NCBI GenBank assembly: GCA_017614375.1
Contig: JAGABZ010000016.1
Coordinates: 1 to 64,000, forward strand
DNA from: Spirochaetales bacterium
GTDB taxonomy: Bacteria; Spirochaetota; Spirochaetia; Sphaerochaetales; Sphaerochaetaceae
Direction: 5' to 3'
Length of the DNA stretch: 64,000 bases
Shown here: positions 8,217 to 16,174 of the stretch, piece by piece
Position numbering within the stretch: the stretch's first letter is position 1
How the letters are laid out: every line of letters begins with the position of its first letter
Position numbers and translations under genes: made by a program
The notes under the pieces: generated by a model
What the model saw: only the letters and a program-made list of their open reading frames with translations
Told to the model about the DNA's origin: nothing
Database searches by the model: none

Positions 8217-8813
8217 TCATATCATCGCCTGCCTAATCTGCGCCAGAACCGCCGGGTAGGATACTGCGGCGAAGTCCGTGGTGTCGACCTCGATCAGCCT
8301 TCCCACGGCGAAATCCAGGGTGCCGCGCCTGCGGAACTTGGACTTAAACTGTTCAAGCGTGACCGTGGTTTCCCTCTCCAGACTCCCGGCGGCAGGCGGG
8401 TAGCAGAGCCTGAGCACATGACCGGGGTGCCGGCGGGGGTCACGGTCCCTTTGCAGATAGCGTTCGTAGATGGTTTTGATGTCACCGGCGAAGCGGACCG
8501 TGATTACGTTGCACGGATTGTCTCCGATGAGTTTTTCCAGATTCGGGATGTTCCGGTCCTCGAAGTTGTTGTCCAGAATCACCGAGCCGCCGCAGGAGAG
8601 GATTTTTGAGGCGGCGTACATCATCGAGTCGGCGGCGGCGATGTCCAGGGCGGTCTTTTCCTCGTAGCTCCTGAATCCGACGGTGTCGAACAGGACCTCC
8701 TTGATATCGTCCTTGGCAATTACCGGGATTCCGAGCTCCTTGCCGGCGTACGCGGCGAAGCTCGACTTTCCCGATGCGGGCAGCCCCGCCGTCAGAATCA
8801 GATTCGCGCCCAT
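8217..8813 (-). CDS. P-loop ATP-binding kinase-like protein
   Basis: A 198-residue protein with Walker A GLPASGKSS at residues 10-18. A KDDIKEVLFD element, the GGSVILDNNF strand (Walker B-like) and a basic lid QRDRDPRRHPGH follow. The arrangement matches the AAA_33/zeta-toxin-like kinase group that phosphorylates small molecules or RNA ends. It has a perfect AGGAGG upstream and lies 22 bases upstream of the nitroreductase, so the two are probably co-transcribed. No antitoxin gene is adjacent, so a zeta-toxin role is unlikely. The substrate is unknown. Confidence 0.75.
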   Translation of the reverse strand: MGANLILTAGLPASGKSSFAAYAGKELGIPVIAKDDIKEVLFDTVGFRSYEEKTALDIAAADSMMYAASKILSCGGSVILDNNFEDRNIPNLEKLIGDNPCNVITVRFAGDIKTIYERYLQRDRDPRRHPGHVLRLCYPPAAGSLERETTVTLEQFKSKFRRRGTLDFAVGRLIEVDTTDFAAVSYPAVLAQIRQAMI

Positions 8814-8923
8814 GGGTCCTCCTCAGACCATGTTAATTCAGATTGTCATCCTGCGGAAGCCTCATAAGTCGATTCTTTCGTTTCAGGGGTGATTATGCTA
8901 CAGTACAATTGCCGGAGAAGAAG

Positions 8924-9997
8924 ATGAAAGACCTCCTCAGTTTTATCCTGAATACCCTCAAACAGGGGACAGTCGTCATGCTCTGCAGCATAGTACGAAG
9001 CAGCGGCTCGACTCCCCGCGGGGTGGGAGCCTGTATGGCGGTGACTGCCGCGGGCGTGACCTGCGGGACTGTGGGCGGCGGCAGCGTCGAGGCGCAGTGC
9101 ATCAGTGTTTCGGTCAAGAACCTGACCGGCACCGGCCTCCCTTTCGTTCGGGACTTCGATCTCAGCCCCGGCGGCGCCGACGGCCTGATTTGCGGCGGCA
9201 CCGTTTCGGTTCTCTTTCTGCCGCTTCAGCCGGTAGCTCAGGTGGTAGAGTTCTTCGGTCTGGCCCTTGAGGCCTCCCGCGCAGAGCGCAGATCCTGGCT
9301 GGTCTGCGTCCACAATCCGAATGCCGCGGCGGTTCTGGGCCTCCTGGATGAAAACGGGCCGGGTGTCACGCTCAGTCCGTGGTTCGGAGGGAAGATTCCT
9401 CCCTGCATCGACTGGCAGAAAACCCGCCCTATGGCAGGGGCGCTCGTCGCGGCTTCGGCTCCGGACAGGACCGACGGCGCGTGGTACTTCGTCACTCCGC
9501 TGAACTGCGGTCAGCGGGTCTGGATTTTCGGTGCCGGGCATGTGGCACAGGAGCTGGCTCCGGTTCTGGCCCGGACGGGATTTGATGTCCTGCTTGTTGA
9601 CGACAGGCCGGAATTCGCCAATCCTTCGCTGTTTGAGGCACCTGTTCGCACAATTGCGATTGACAACTTCTCCAACCTTGACAGAAAGGTGAGTGTCGGT
9701 CCGGATGACTTCGTGGCGGTGATGACCCGCGGCCATCAGGCGGACTTTGAAGTCCTGTCCCAGATGATGGCAAAAAGTCTGGCGTACATAGGATGTCTGG
9801 GCAGCAGGACCAAGGTCGCCCTTACCAGACAGCGCCTGAAGGACGAGTGCGGTTTTACCGATGAGCAGATTGCGACCCTCCACGCTCCGATAGGCATCCC
9901 GATCGGGGACGAGACCCCCTCCGAGATTGCCGTAAGCATCGCCGCCGAGATGATTCTCTGCCGTGCCCGCCTGCTGGGCAAAAAGATCAAAGCATGA
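8924..9997 (+). CDS. XdhC/CoxI family protein
   Basis: A 357-residue protein. The N-terminal XdhC/CoxI domain has the hallmark SIVRSSGSTPRGVG and GTVGGGSVEAQC. A C-terminal Rossmann domain contains VWIFGAGHVAQELAPVL, DDRPEFAN, MTRGHQADFEVL and CLGSRTKV. Family members mature or sulfurate molybdenum hydroxylases such as xanthine dehydrogenase, or load selenium-dependent ones. I chose ATG at 8924, which has GGAGAAG upstream and begins the conserved domain; a longer frame from 8843 has no family similarity. No molybdoenzyme gene is visible, so the client must lie elsewhere. It overlaps the next gene by 4 bases. Confidence 0.85.
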   Translation: MKDLLSFILNTLKQGTVVMLCSIVRSSGSTPRGVGACMAVTAAGVTCGTVGGGSVEAQCISVSVKNLTGTGLPFVRDFDLSPGGADGLICGGTVSVLFLPLQPVAQVVEFFGLALEASRAERRSWLVCVHNPNAAAVLGLLDENGPGVTLSPWFGGKIPPCIDWQKTRPMAGALVAASAPDRTDGAWYFVTPLNCGQRVWIFGAGHVAQELAPVLARTGFDVLLVDDRPEFANPSLFEAPVRTIAIDNFSNLDRKVSVGPDDFVAVMTRGHQADFEVLSQMMAKSLAYIGCLGSRTKVALTRQRLKDECGFTDEQIATLHAPIGIPIGDETPSEIAVSIAAEMILCRARLLGKKIKA

Positions 9998-10551
9998 CAA
10001 AGGCCGAAGCACGACAGGCAGTCAGGACCGCCCTCCGGTCCGCGGTTTTTCCGTCACCGGAAGCCGTATGCGCCCGGGTATGTGCTCTGCCTGTTTTCAA
10101 TGAGGCTGTCAATATTCTGGCCTATTATCCGCTGAAGGGTGAAATCGACGTCACCGGCCTGATGGACCGGGCCCTGGACGAAGGCCGCAGGGTCTGGCTT
10201 CCGGTCTGCATGCCTCAAAGAAAAATGGAGTTCCGGCAGGTCAGCGGACCGCAGTGGAGACAGTCGCTTCTGCGGGCGCAGGACGGAACACTCTGCCCGG
10301 CGGAAGGTTCTGCTGTTTTTGACCCCCTCAATCCCGGAGAGCTGACACTGGTGATTGTGCCCGGCCTGGCCTTCCGCCCGGACGGCTCCCGTCTGGGCAG
10401 AGGGGGAGGATACTACGATGTCTTCCTCAAAGCGATTTCGGGAAAAAGGGAAATCAGCACTCTGGCGCTGTGTCTTTCGTGCCAGTATGACGTCGACTTT
10501 CCCTGCGAAGCCCACGACTGCCGGGTCGACAGGGTTCTTGTCCTGAGATAA
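9994..10551 (+). CDS. 5-formyltetrahydrofolate cyclo-ligase family
   Basis: A 185-residue protein of the MTHFS family. This family converts 5-formyl-THF to 5,10-methenyl-THF with ATP and so recycles a folate inhibitor. Visible features are YYPLKGEIDVTGLM (folate side), WLPVC and the signature VPGLAFRPDGSRLGRGGGYYD with the GRGGGYYD phosphate-binding loop. Length matches the family. It overlaps XdhC by ATGA, so translation is coupled. Folate or formate metabolism is the common theme. Its stop lies 1 base from the convergent antitoxin stop. Confidence 0.9.
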   Translation: MTKAEARQAVRTALRSAVFPSPEAVCARVCALPVFNEAVNILAYYPLKGEIDVTGLMDRALDEGRRVWLPVCMPQRKMEFRQVSGPQWRQSLLRAQDGTLCPAEGSAVFDPLNPGELTLVIVPGLAFRPDGSRLGRGGGYYDVFLKAISGKREISTLALCLSCQYDVDFPCEAHDCRVDRVLVLR

Positions 10552-10552
10552 C

Positions 10553-10891
10553 TCAAACAGAAACCGCGGCGGACGTGACCGCCGGGTTGAGTGCCATGCG
10601 GGGGTTGATTGTGTCTTGTTGGTTCTCTTTCGTCGCACGGATGATGTTGAGCTGATAGATACTCTCAAGATTGCACCAGAACTCTGCGGGAATACCCAGA
10701 ACCGATTCAAGCTTCAATGCTGTAGCCGGGGTCATCTGAGCCTCGCCGTTGATCAGTTTGCTGATGTGTTTGGTGGACATGGACATCCGGCATGCCAGTT
10801 CCTTCTGGGTCATCCGTCTTTCACGGAGTTGCTCCCTCAATGTTGCCCCCGGTGGAATTGCGATAAAAGTTCTGCTTTTTATGATGTTCAT
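10553..10891 (-). CDS. higA: HigA-type XRE-family antitoxin
   Basis: A 112-residue protein with the HigA layout: IPPGATLREQLRERRMTQKELACRMSMS, a helix-turn-helix (TQKELAxxMxxSxxHISKLINGE) and the LGIPAEFWxNLExxY tail. In this family the antitoxin binds the toxin and represses the shared promoter. I took ATG at 10891, preceded by GAGGGGAG, rather than an upstream in-frame start that would overlap the toxin gene. It lies 11 bases downstream of the toxin gene in the toxin-first order typical of hig loci. Both genes look AT-richer than their neighbours, as expected for acquired modules. Confidence 0.88.
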   Translation of the reverse strand: MNIIKSRTFIAIPPGATLREQLRERRMTQKELACRMSMSTKHISKLINGEAQMTPATALKLESVLGIPAEFWCNLESIYQLNIIRATKENQQDTINPRMALNPAVTSAAVSV

Positions 10892-10902
10892 ACTCACTCC
10901 CC

Positions 10903-11199
10903 TCAATGGTAATCCACAATCTCGATAATGTTGGCAATCTGAATCACGTTTCCCACTTTCTGAAACACCAAGCGGTAGGGATGGACAAGGTCCACCGCGA
11001 ATTGATTCTTCCTGTTTCCCTTCAGCGGATGGCATCTGCCGATTCGATGTTCGACCATTGTTTCAACGTTAGGAGCAGCAGCAATTTCGTTCACGCGCTG
11101 ATGGATTTTCAAGGCCATAACGGCCCCGTAATGTCTCAGCGCTTCAGAGTAGTCAGTACAGACTCTGGCAATGCTCCTGTCCCGATACGTGATTTCCAA
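10903..11199 (-). CDS. higB: HigB/RelE-like toxin, TTG start
   Basis: A 98-residue protein of the RelE/HigB plasmid-maintenance killer group. These are ribosome-dependent mRNA interferases. The features are IARVCTDYSEALRHYG, HRIGRCHPLKGNRKNQFAVDLVHPYRLVF (basic central strands with the G-x-R-x-x-x-x-V-D-x-x-x-P-Y-R-L-V-F consensus) and a short IIEIVDYH end. No ATG is available in the right place. The start is TTG at 11197-11199, preceded by GAGGCGG, and such a weak start would keep toxin translation low. It is first in the operon and is followed by the antitoxin gene. Confidence 0.87.
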   Translation of the reverse strand: MEITYRDRSIARVCTDYSEALRHYGAVMALKIHQRVNEIAAAPNVETMVEHRIGRCHPLKGNRKNQFAVDLVHPYRLVFQKVGNVIQIANIIEIVDYH

Positions 11200-11213
11200 A
11201 ACAAACCGCCTCG

Positions 11214-11259
11214 AATTTACCTCTGAGGTAAATTTACAGCATCAAAAAGAATCTGTCAA
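11214..11259 (-). promoter_or_regulatory. higBA promoter and operator
   Basis: On the minus strand a perfect -35 TTGACA (11259-11254) lies 17 bases from a -10 TAAATT (11236-11231). A perfect inverted repeat, AATTTACCTC and GAGGTAAATT with a 1-nt centre (11214-11234), overlaps the -10 box and the probable start of transcription. This is where an autoregulating HigA should bind. The repeat ends 15 bases upstream of the TTG start codon. Confidence 0.8.
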
Positions 11260-11289
11260 ATCATTAACCCCGTTTTGTGTGAAAAGAAA

Positions 11290-11319
11290 TAAAAAAGCCG
11301 GAAGGCGGACCTCCCGGCT
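11290..11319 (-). terminator. mscL terminator
   Basis: A 10-bp stem (11296-11305 with 11310-11319, one G-U pair) with a TCCG loop on the minus strand is followed by six T residues. It lies about 20 bases after the mscL stop codon. Confidence 0.9.
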
Positions 11320-11339
11320 CAGGCTGCGCGTCAGCGGAA

Positions 11340-11804
11340 TCAGGCTTTCTTCTCGAGAATTGCCTTGATTGCCTTGAGGGTTTCGAGTCTCTCGTCCACA
11401 GGGGCGGGCTCGGCTGCCTTCGCGGCTGCTGCGGCTTCTTCGGCGGCCTTTTGCTCGGCAAGCTTCTTGGCGTTGGCCTTTTCATGCATCTTGTTCAGCG
11501 CGCGTACGATGGTGAAGATGCACAGGGCAATCAGCAGGAAGTTCACGATGGCCTGAATCAGCTTGCCGTAGTGGATGAACAGCCCGGGATCCGCATCTGT
11601 GGCTGCGCGGACGATGATCTTCATATCCGCGAAATCGACGCCGCCGACAAAAATCGAGACTATCGGCAGGAGGATGTCGTTGGTCAGGCTCTGCACGATT
11701 GCGGTAAACGCAGAGCCGATGATGATACCGACTGCCATGTCCATCACGCTGCCGCGTGAGATGAAGGCCTTGAATTCAGCCCAGAAACCTTTTTCTTTGC
11801 TCAT
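11340..11804 (-). CDS. mscL: Large-conductance mechanosensitive channel MscL
   Basis: A 154-residue inner-membrane channel subunit. The N-terminal helix KEKGFWAEFKAFISRGSVMDMAVGIIIGSAF leads into TM1. A periplasmic loop and TM2 (LIQAIVNFLLIALCIFTIVRALN) follow. The tail is longer than usual, alanine- and lysine-rich and probably helical (residues ~110-154). MscL opens under high membrane tension to release osmolytes during hypo-osmotic shock. GGAGG lies 7 bases upstream of the ATG, and a strong terminator follows. Confidence 0.95.
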   Translation of the reverse strand: MSKEKGFWAEFKAFISRGSVMDMAVGIIIGSAFTAIVQSLTNDILLPIVSIFVGGVDFADMKIIVRAATDADPGLFIHYGKLIQAIVNFLLIALCIFTIVRALNKMHEKANAKKLAEQKAAEEAAAAAKAAEPAPVDERLETLKAIKAILEKKA

Positions 11805-11891
11805 TGGATACCTCCGGATGCTATTTCAATTTCGTGCGAAGTATACCACCACGCCAAGGCCTGCACAACACCGACAAACAGGCGGAGTGGG

Positions 11892-12734
11892 TCAGCCCTT
11901 CACCGAACCTTCGGTCATACCGGAGATCAGGTAGTCTTCGCCGATGACGAACGCCAGGACCGGGATGACCAGCGAGATGACGGCGAAGGCCAGAAGTTTG
12001 CCGTACGTGGGCAGAAGGTCCGGCCTGATCAGCTGGTTGATTCCGACCTGGATGGTGTACATGTTCGGCTTGCGGGCTACCAGAATCGGCCAGAGATAGG
12101 CGTTGTACTCCTCGATGAAGACCATGATTGCCACCGACGCGATTGAGGGCACCGCCAGCGGCATGACGAACTGGAACAGGTATTTCATGTCTCCGCACCC
12201 GTCGACGATGGCCGCCTCATGCATTTCCCTGGGCAGGGTCTTGTAGTACTGCCTGAACAGGAACAGCGACTTGCCTCCGGCGAAGTTTATCACGGCCAGA
12301 CCGAGATAGGTGTTGAGCAGTCCCAGCCGGCGGACGGTGAGGAAGTTCGTGATGGTGATGACCTGCGCCGGAACCATCATCCCGATCAGAACCAGGGTGA
12401 ACAGGAAGTTCTTGCCCTTGAAATCGAAGAACGCAAAGGAGTAGGCGGCCAGCGAGGAGAACACCACCTGAACCGTGATTACCAGGACACAGTCGATGAG
12501 GGAAGTCCTCAGGTATCCGAAAACCGGGAGGGACTGAATCAGTGTCCGGTAGTTGTCAAAGGAGGAGGTTTTCCGGATGACCTCAAACGTGGGCAGCTTG
12601 AAGAGCTCCGCGTCCGGGACGAAACTGAAAACCAGACCCACGAACAACGGGCTGATGAACAGCAGGCCGATGAAGCACTTGATGACTACGCTTAATGTGT
12701 CTCTCTGTTTGTTTGTAAGGTAATGCTTTCTCAT
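11892..12734 (-). CDS. Sugar ABC transporter permease (MalG/UgpE type)
   Basis: A 280-residue inner-membrane permease of the CUT1 family with about six hydrophobic helices. The cytoplasmic EAA loop reads EMHEAAIVDGCGDMKYLFQFVMPLAVPSIA and should dock onto an ATPase. The start is ATG at 12734, overlapping the stop of the preceding permease by 4 bases; the longer upstream frame lies inside that gene. It forms a heterodimer with the other permease. No ATPase gene is present in this operon. Confidence 0.93.
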   Translation of the reverse strand: MRKHYLTNKQRDTLSVVIKCFIGLLFISPLFVGLVFSFVPDAELFKLPTFEVIRKTSSFDNYRTLIQSLPVFGYLRTSLIDCVLVITVQVVFSSLAAYSFAFFDFKGKNFLFTLVLIGMMVPAQVITITNFLTVRRLGLLNTYLGLAVINFAGGKSLFLFRQYYKTLPREMHEAAIVDGCGDMKYLFQFVMPLAVPSIASVAIMVFIEEYNAYLWPILVARKPNMYTIQVGINQLIRPDLLPTYGKLLAFAVISLVIPVLAFVIGEDYLISGMTEGSVKG

Positions 12735-13642
12735 TGATAGAACACCGCCTTTTTCTCGAAGTAGAACTGGACCCTGGAAACGAGGAACACCAGCAGGCAG
12801 AGCACCAGAGAGTAAATGCAGCCCGTTTCGTATCTCTCGCGTACAAACGCGTAGTTGTACAGCTTGACCAGCAGCGTGGCCAGCGGCGATTCGTCCGTAC
12901 CGACCAGGATTTTTATCATGGTGAACGACTTGAAAGCCGTGAGAATGTTCAAAAAGATGACGAAGAACACCTGCGGCGAGGCTATCGGCAGGTAAATCTT
13001 CAGGAACTTCTTCAGGGGTGTGACCCCGTCGAGTTCGGCGCATTCAATCAGCTCGTGGGGGACGTTTCTGAAGCCCACAAGCAGATAGATGAAGCTCGGG
13101 CCGCAGTTGGCCCACATTACTATAAAGACGATGACGGGAAACAGCGTGGTGCCCGAGAGCCAGAGCTTGTTTGTTCCCAGTATGGCGTTGAGGATTCCGT
13201 ACTTACTGAAAACGTATGAGAAAATCGAGGCCATCGGAGCGGTGGCCAGAGCCATCGGAAGGGCGAACATCGTCTGGTAGATCCGCGAACCTTTGAGCAT
13301 CTTTATGCTTAAGTAGGACAGCGCCAGAGCGACGGCGAAAGTTCCGATTCCTATGCTTGTGCAGTATTTGAGGGTCGTTTTCAGCGAGGTCTTGAACTCG
13401 ACGGATGTAAGGACCTTCTTCCAGATCCTCAATCCGACATATGTCCCGGCCCTTCCCATCGAGTCTGTGGCGTAGAAGGACAGTCTGAGACAGTTGATGA
13501 AGGGATAGAAGATGAACAACGTCATCACGGTCAGTGACGGGATTAAAAGCAGATACGGAAGCAGCCTGAATTTCTTTTTCTTCAGGGAGTTTCTGTTGAC
13601 CGGAACCGCGACCGGCGCGGTGCCGCTTGCCGGAATGCTCAT
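12731..13642 (-). CDS. Sugar ABC transporter permease (MalF/UgpA type)
   Basis: A 303-residue CUT1-family permease with a first helix LLPYLLLIPSLTVMTLFIFYPF and the EAA motif ELIECAELDGVTPLKKFLKIYLPIASPQ. AGGAGGTCAAG precedes the start. The gene lies 107 bases downstream of the binding-protein gene, separated by a hairpin that probably lowers permease expression relative to the binding protein, as in mal operons. Confidence 0.93.
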   Translation of the reverse strand: MSIPASGTAPVAVPVNRNSLKKKKFRLLPYLLLIPSLTVMTLFIFYPFINCLRLSFYATDSMGRAGTYVGLRIWKKVLTSVEFKTSLKTTLKYCTSIGIGTFAVALALSYLSIKMLKGSRIYQTMFALPMALATAPMASIFSYVFSKYGILNAILGTNKLWLSGTTLFPVIVFIVMWANCGPSFIYLLVGFRNVPHELIECAELDGVTPLKKFLKIYLPIASPQVFFVIFLNILTAFKSFTMIKILVGTDESPLATLLVKLYNYAFVRERYETGCIYSLVLCLLVFLVSRVQFYFEKKAVFYQ

Positions 13643-13676
13643 CTTGACCTCCTTTTTGCGAATCGGCTTTGAAAAA

Positions 13677-13723
13677 TCAAAACGGGGGAGACCCAGGCAC
13701 GAAAAGCACGCTGAGCCTCCCCG
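13677..13723 (-). terminator. Attenuating hairpin between binding-protein and permease genes
   Basis: On the minus strand CGGGGAG pairs with CTCCCCCG and an inner CAG with CTG around a GTGCTTTTC loop. TTTTGATTTTT follows. The stem is imperfect, so some read-through into the permease genes is likely. Such structures commonly set a high binding-protein to permease ratio. Confidence 0.6.
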
Positions 13724-13749
13724 TAATCAGGGACAGTCAGGGTGTTCTA

Positions 13750-15150
13750 TCAGAGAACTACGCCTGCCTGCATGAAGTACATGTCTCTGGCATCCTCGGC
13801 GCCCTTGCACAGTGCCTGCCATGCTTCGGTAGCGGTGATGGTGGAGCCCTCCTTGACCAGGTTGGTCAGGATGTTCTTGTACTCGTTCGAGAAGTCTCCG
13901 TGATAGGCCAGCAGAGGCATCGTCAGACCGTATTCGGTGCTGTTCTGGATGTCGATGACCTTGTTCATGTAGGGGTACTTCTCCAGATACTCGACATAGG
14001 TCGGGTACTCTCTGGCGGCGACGACGGTCGGAGCATAGCCTACGCCGAGGGCGGTGTTGGCCGAATACTCAGGCTGCTCGAGCCACTTGAGGAAGAGCCA
14101 CGAGCCGTATTCCTTCCACGGATCGTCGACGTCGCAGACCATGGCGAAGATTCCTCCGGGGGACTGGCCGAGGTTGGCCTTGCCTTCGCGGACTGTCGGG
14201 GAGCAGACAAATTCCCAGTGGATGTTCTCGGAAGCCTTTGCAAAGGCGGCGAAGTAGTCCAGGTACATCGGATAGAAGGCGATTTCGCCGTTTCCGAACA
14301 TCTGGATTGCGTCGTTTCTGGCAACATCGGGCTGTACGACCAGTCCGGCCTCTCTCATGTCGACCCAGAACTGGAACCAGGAGACAACGGCGTCCTTGGC
14401 ATCACCCTCGCCGAAGAAGTACTTGTCGGGGATGGCGTCTCTTCCGTTGTTGTTGTTGTAAAGCTCGATTCCCTCGCTTCTGATTGCGAAGTTGAACGGG
14501 TCGATGTGGATGTAGGGGTACATCGGTGTGGCGCAGACGCCTGCCTGCTTCATCTTCAGGGCGGCGTTATAGACGTCCCTGTAGCTCTTCAGGTCGTCCA
14601 CGGTGTAGCCGACGGCGGCGAGCATGTCGGTGTTGACGAACAGTCCGACGGCAACGTTTCCGATCGGGAACATCTGCCATTCACCGCCGCGGACGCAGAT
14701 GGCCGAGGTGTTGGCGATGAAAATGGAGGTGTCGAACTTGTCGTAGTCGATGAATTCCTGGAGGGGAACATAGAGGTTCAGATCGGGGATTCTGTCATCG
14801 ATGTGCGGGTTGATGTACTTGGATGACTGGTTTCCGGTGGTCTGGATGATGTTCGGTCTGTCGGCCGGAGTCGAAGAAAGCATCTTTGCCTGGACTCCGT
14901 CAGTGAAGACGACGGTGACATGGTACTGGGACTGGCTGGCGTTGAAGTCCTCGGCGGCCTTCTTGAAGACAGCGTCGACTTCCAGGTTCATGTCATCCCA
15001 CATCACCAGCTCGATGGTTCCCTCGGGGGCCGGGCCGGTCGGGATGTGGCTTTCTTTCTCAGCGGCGGGAGCGGCTTCGGTCTTGCCCTGGGCAAATACC
15101 GAGAAGGCTACGAGCGCGACAAGAAGCAACAAAACTGTGAGTTTTTTCAT
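13750..15150 (-). CDS. Sugar ABC transporter substrate-binding protein
   Basis: A 466-residue extracellular solute-binding protein of the MalE/UgpB class. It has a signal peptide (MKKLTVLLLLVALVAFSVFAQG) and the family segments IELVMWDDMN, VFVNTDMLAAVGY-like, IQMFGNGEIAFYPM and APTVVAAREYPTY. No lipobox cysteine is obvious, so it may be released into the periplasm. I chose ATG at 15150 with AGGAGAAAAGAAGA upstream. The divergent DeoR regulator and HAD phosphatase suggest import of a sugar or sugar alcohol that is phosphorylated inside. The exact ligand is unknown. Confidence 0.92.
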   Translation of the reverse strand: MKKLTVLLLLVALVAFSVFAQGKTEAAPAAEKESHIPTGPAPEGTIELVMWDDMNLEVDAVFKKAAEDFNASQSQYHVTVVFTDGVQAKMLSSTPADRPNIIQTTGNQSSKYINPHIDDRIPDLNLYVPLQEFIDYDKFDTSIFIANTSAICVRGGEWQMFPIGNVAVGLFVNTDMLAAVGYTVDDLKSYRDVYNAALKMKQAGVCATPMYPYIHIDPFNFAIRSEGIELYNNNNGRDAIPDKYFFGEGDAKDAVVSWFQFWVDMREAGLVVQPDVARNDAIQMFGNGEIAFYPMYLDYFAAFAKASENIHWEFVCSPTVREGKANLGQSPGGIFAMVCDVDDPWKEYGSWLFLKWLEQPEYSANTALGVGYAPTVVAAREYPTYVEYLEKYPYMNKVIDIQNSTEYGLTMPLLAYHGDFSNEYKNILTNLVKEGSTITATEAWQALCKGAEDARDMYFMQAGVVL

Positions 15151-15367
15151 TCTTCTTTTCTCCTTTTTTCTTTTCGGCACCAACGGCGCCTTACGTCTTC
15201 ACCCTCTCACGGGACTTTCGTAAAGTCAATTTCTTTTTCTTTTATCTGCACAATCGGGGCAAAAAACGATAAAAAAATGTTTGTTTGGGCCCGGAAAGAA
15301 ACAAATCCAAGTTTGTTTTTGTTTGACCTGAAGTTCTGCCCGTGGTACGTTTCCCACGGAGGCCGCC
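15151..15367. promoter_or_regulatory. Divergent control region, sugar transporter/DeoR
   Basis: This 217-bp region lies between two divergent genes. A candidate deoR promoter is TTGACC (15323-15328), 17 bases, TACGTT (15346-15351). On the other side an inverted repeat ACTTTCGTAAAGT (15214-15226) overlaps a minus-strand TTGACT. Repeated GTTTGTTT tracts (15280-15325) could be operator sites for the DeoR protein. None of these assignments is tested by the sequence alone. Confidence 0.4.
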
Positions 15368-16174
15368 ATGAAAGAGGACCGCATCGCACTCATCCGTCAG
15401 ATGCTTTTCCGCGAGGGAAAGGTCAGCTGCTCCGAACTGACCCGGATGTTCGGGGTTACGACTGCCACCATCCGCCGCGACCTGGACAGGCTGGAGGCCG
15501 AGGGGCAGATCCGCCGCACCCACGGAGGAGCGGAGTTGATCCGCAGACAGGATCAGGAAGCCCGTGAGATCATGGTCGTCCCGCCGTGGTCTTCGCGAAT
15601 CGCTTCCTGCTATGAGGAAAAAAAGGCCATAGCCCGCGAGGTCGCCGCCCTGATTCCGGACAACAGCACCGTCTTTATCGACAGCGGGACCACGATATAT
15701 GAGGTCGCCAAACTCATAGCGGGCAGGAGCAATCTGACCGTGATCAGCAACTCGCTTCGCGCCTCGGAGTATCTGGGAATGTTCCCGAACATCCAGCTGT
15801 ACTTCCTCGGCGGAAAAATCGCCTATTCGATGCTCGCCTCAGCCGGAATCATGGCCAGGGACTGCCTGTCGTACTTCACCGTCATCGACTACTGCATCAT
15901 CTCGGCCGATGCCTTTTCCGTTGAAAACGGCATGAGGGAGCACTTCATGGAGACGGCAATCCTGAAAAAGGCCATCATCGAGAAGTCCAACATGGTCATA
16001 GCAGCCCTGGACCACACCAAATTCATCAAGAATGCCAGCGCCCCGATCTGCAACTGTTCCGTGGACTCGATCCACACCCTGGTGACCGATTCCGGAACCG
16101 ACCGGGAGAACCTCGAACAACTCCGCCGGGCAGGCATCAACGTCATAGTCGCGGACACAGGGAGGAATAAATGA
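15368..16174 (+). CDS. DeoR/GlpR-family transcriptional regulator
   Basis: A 268-residue regulator. The N-terminal helix-turn-helix carries the family signature (RIALIRQMLFREGKVSCSEL, VTTATIRRDLDRLE, IRRTHGGAEL). The C-terminal DeoRC sensor domain has VFIDSGTTIYEVAKLI, LTVISNSL and LYFLGG. These proteins repress sugar-uptake genes and are released by a phosphorylated sugar. It is divergent from the sugar ABC transporter, which it probably controls. GGAGGCCGCC precedes the ATG. It overlaps the HAD phosphatase by 4 bases. Confidence 0.93.
   Translation: MKEDRIALIRQMLFREGKVSCSELTRMFGVTTATIRRDLDRLEAEGQIRRTHGGAELIRRQDQEAREIMVVPPWSSRIASCYEEKKAIAREVAALIPDNSTVFIDSGTTIYEVAKLIAGRSNLTVISNSLRASEYLGMFPNIQLYFLGGKIAYSMLASAGIMARDCLSYFTVIDYCIISADAFSVENGMREHFMETAILKKAIIEKSNMVIAALDHTKFIKNASAPICNCSVDSIHTLVTDSGTDRENLEQLRRAGINVIVADTGRNK

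Noticed and set aside
8217-8813. Zeta toxin of a toxin-antitoxin system
   Set aside because: The P-loop kinase is only distantly zeta-like and has no small antitoxin gene beside it. A general small-molecule kinase is more likely.
8846-10012. 388-codon minus-strand frame opposite the XdhC-like gene
   Set aside because: The plus strand carries all XdhC motifs with a good ribosome-binding site. The antisense product is low-complexity.
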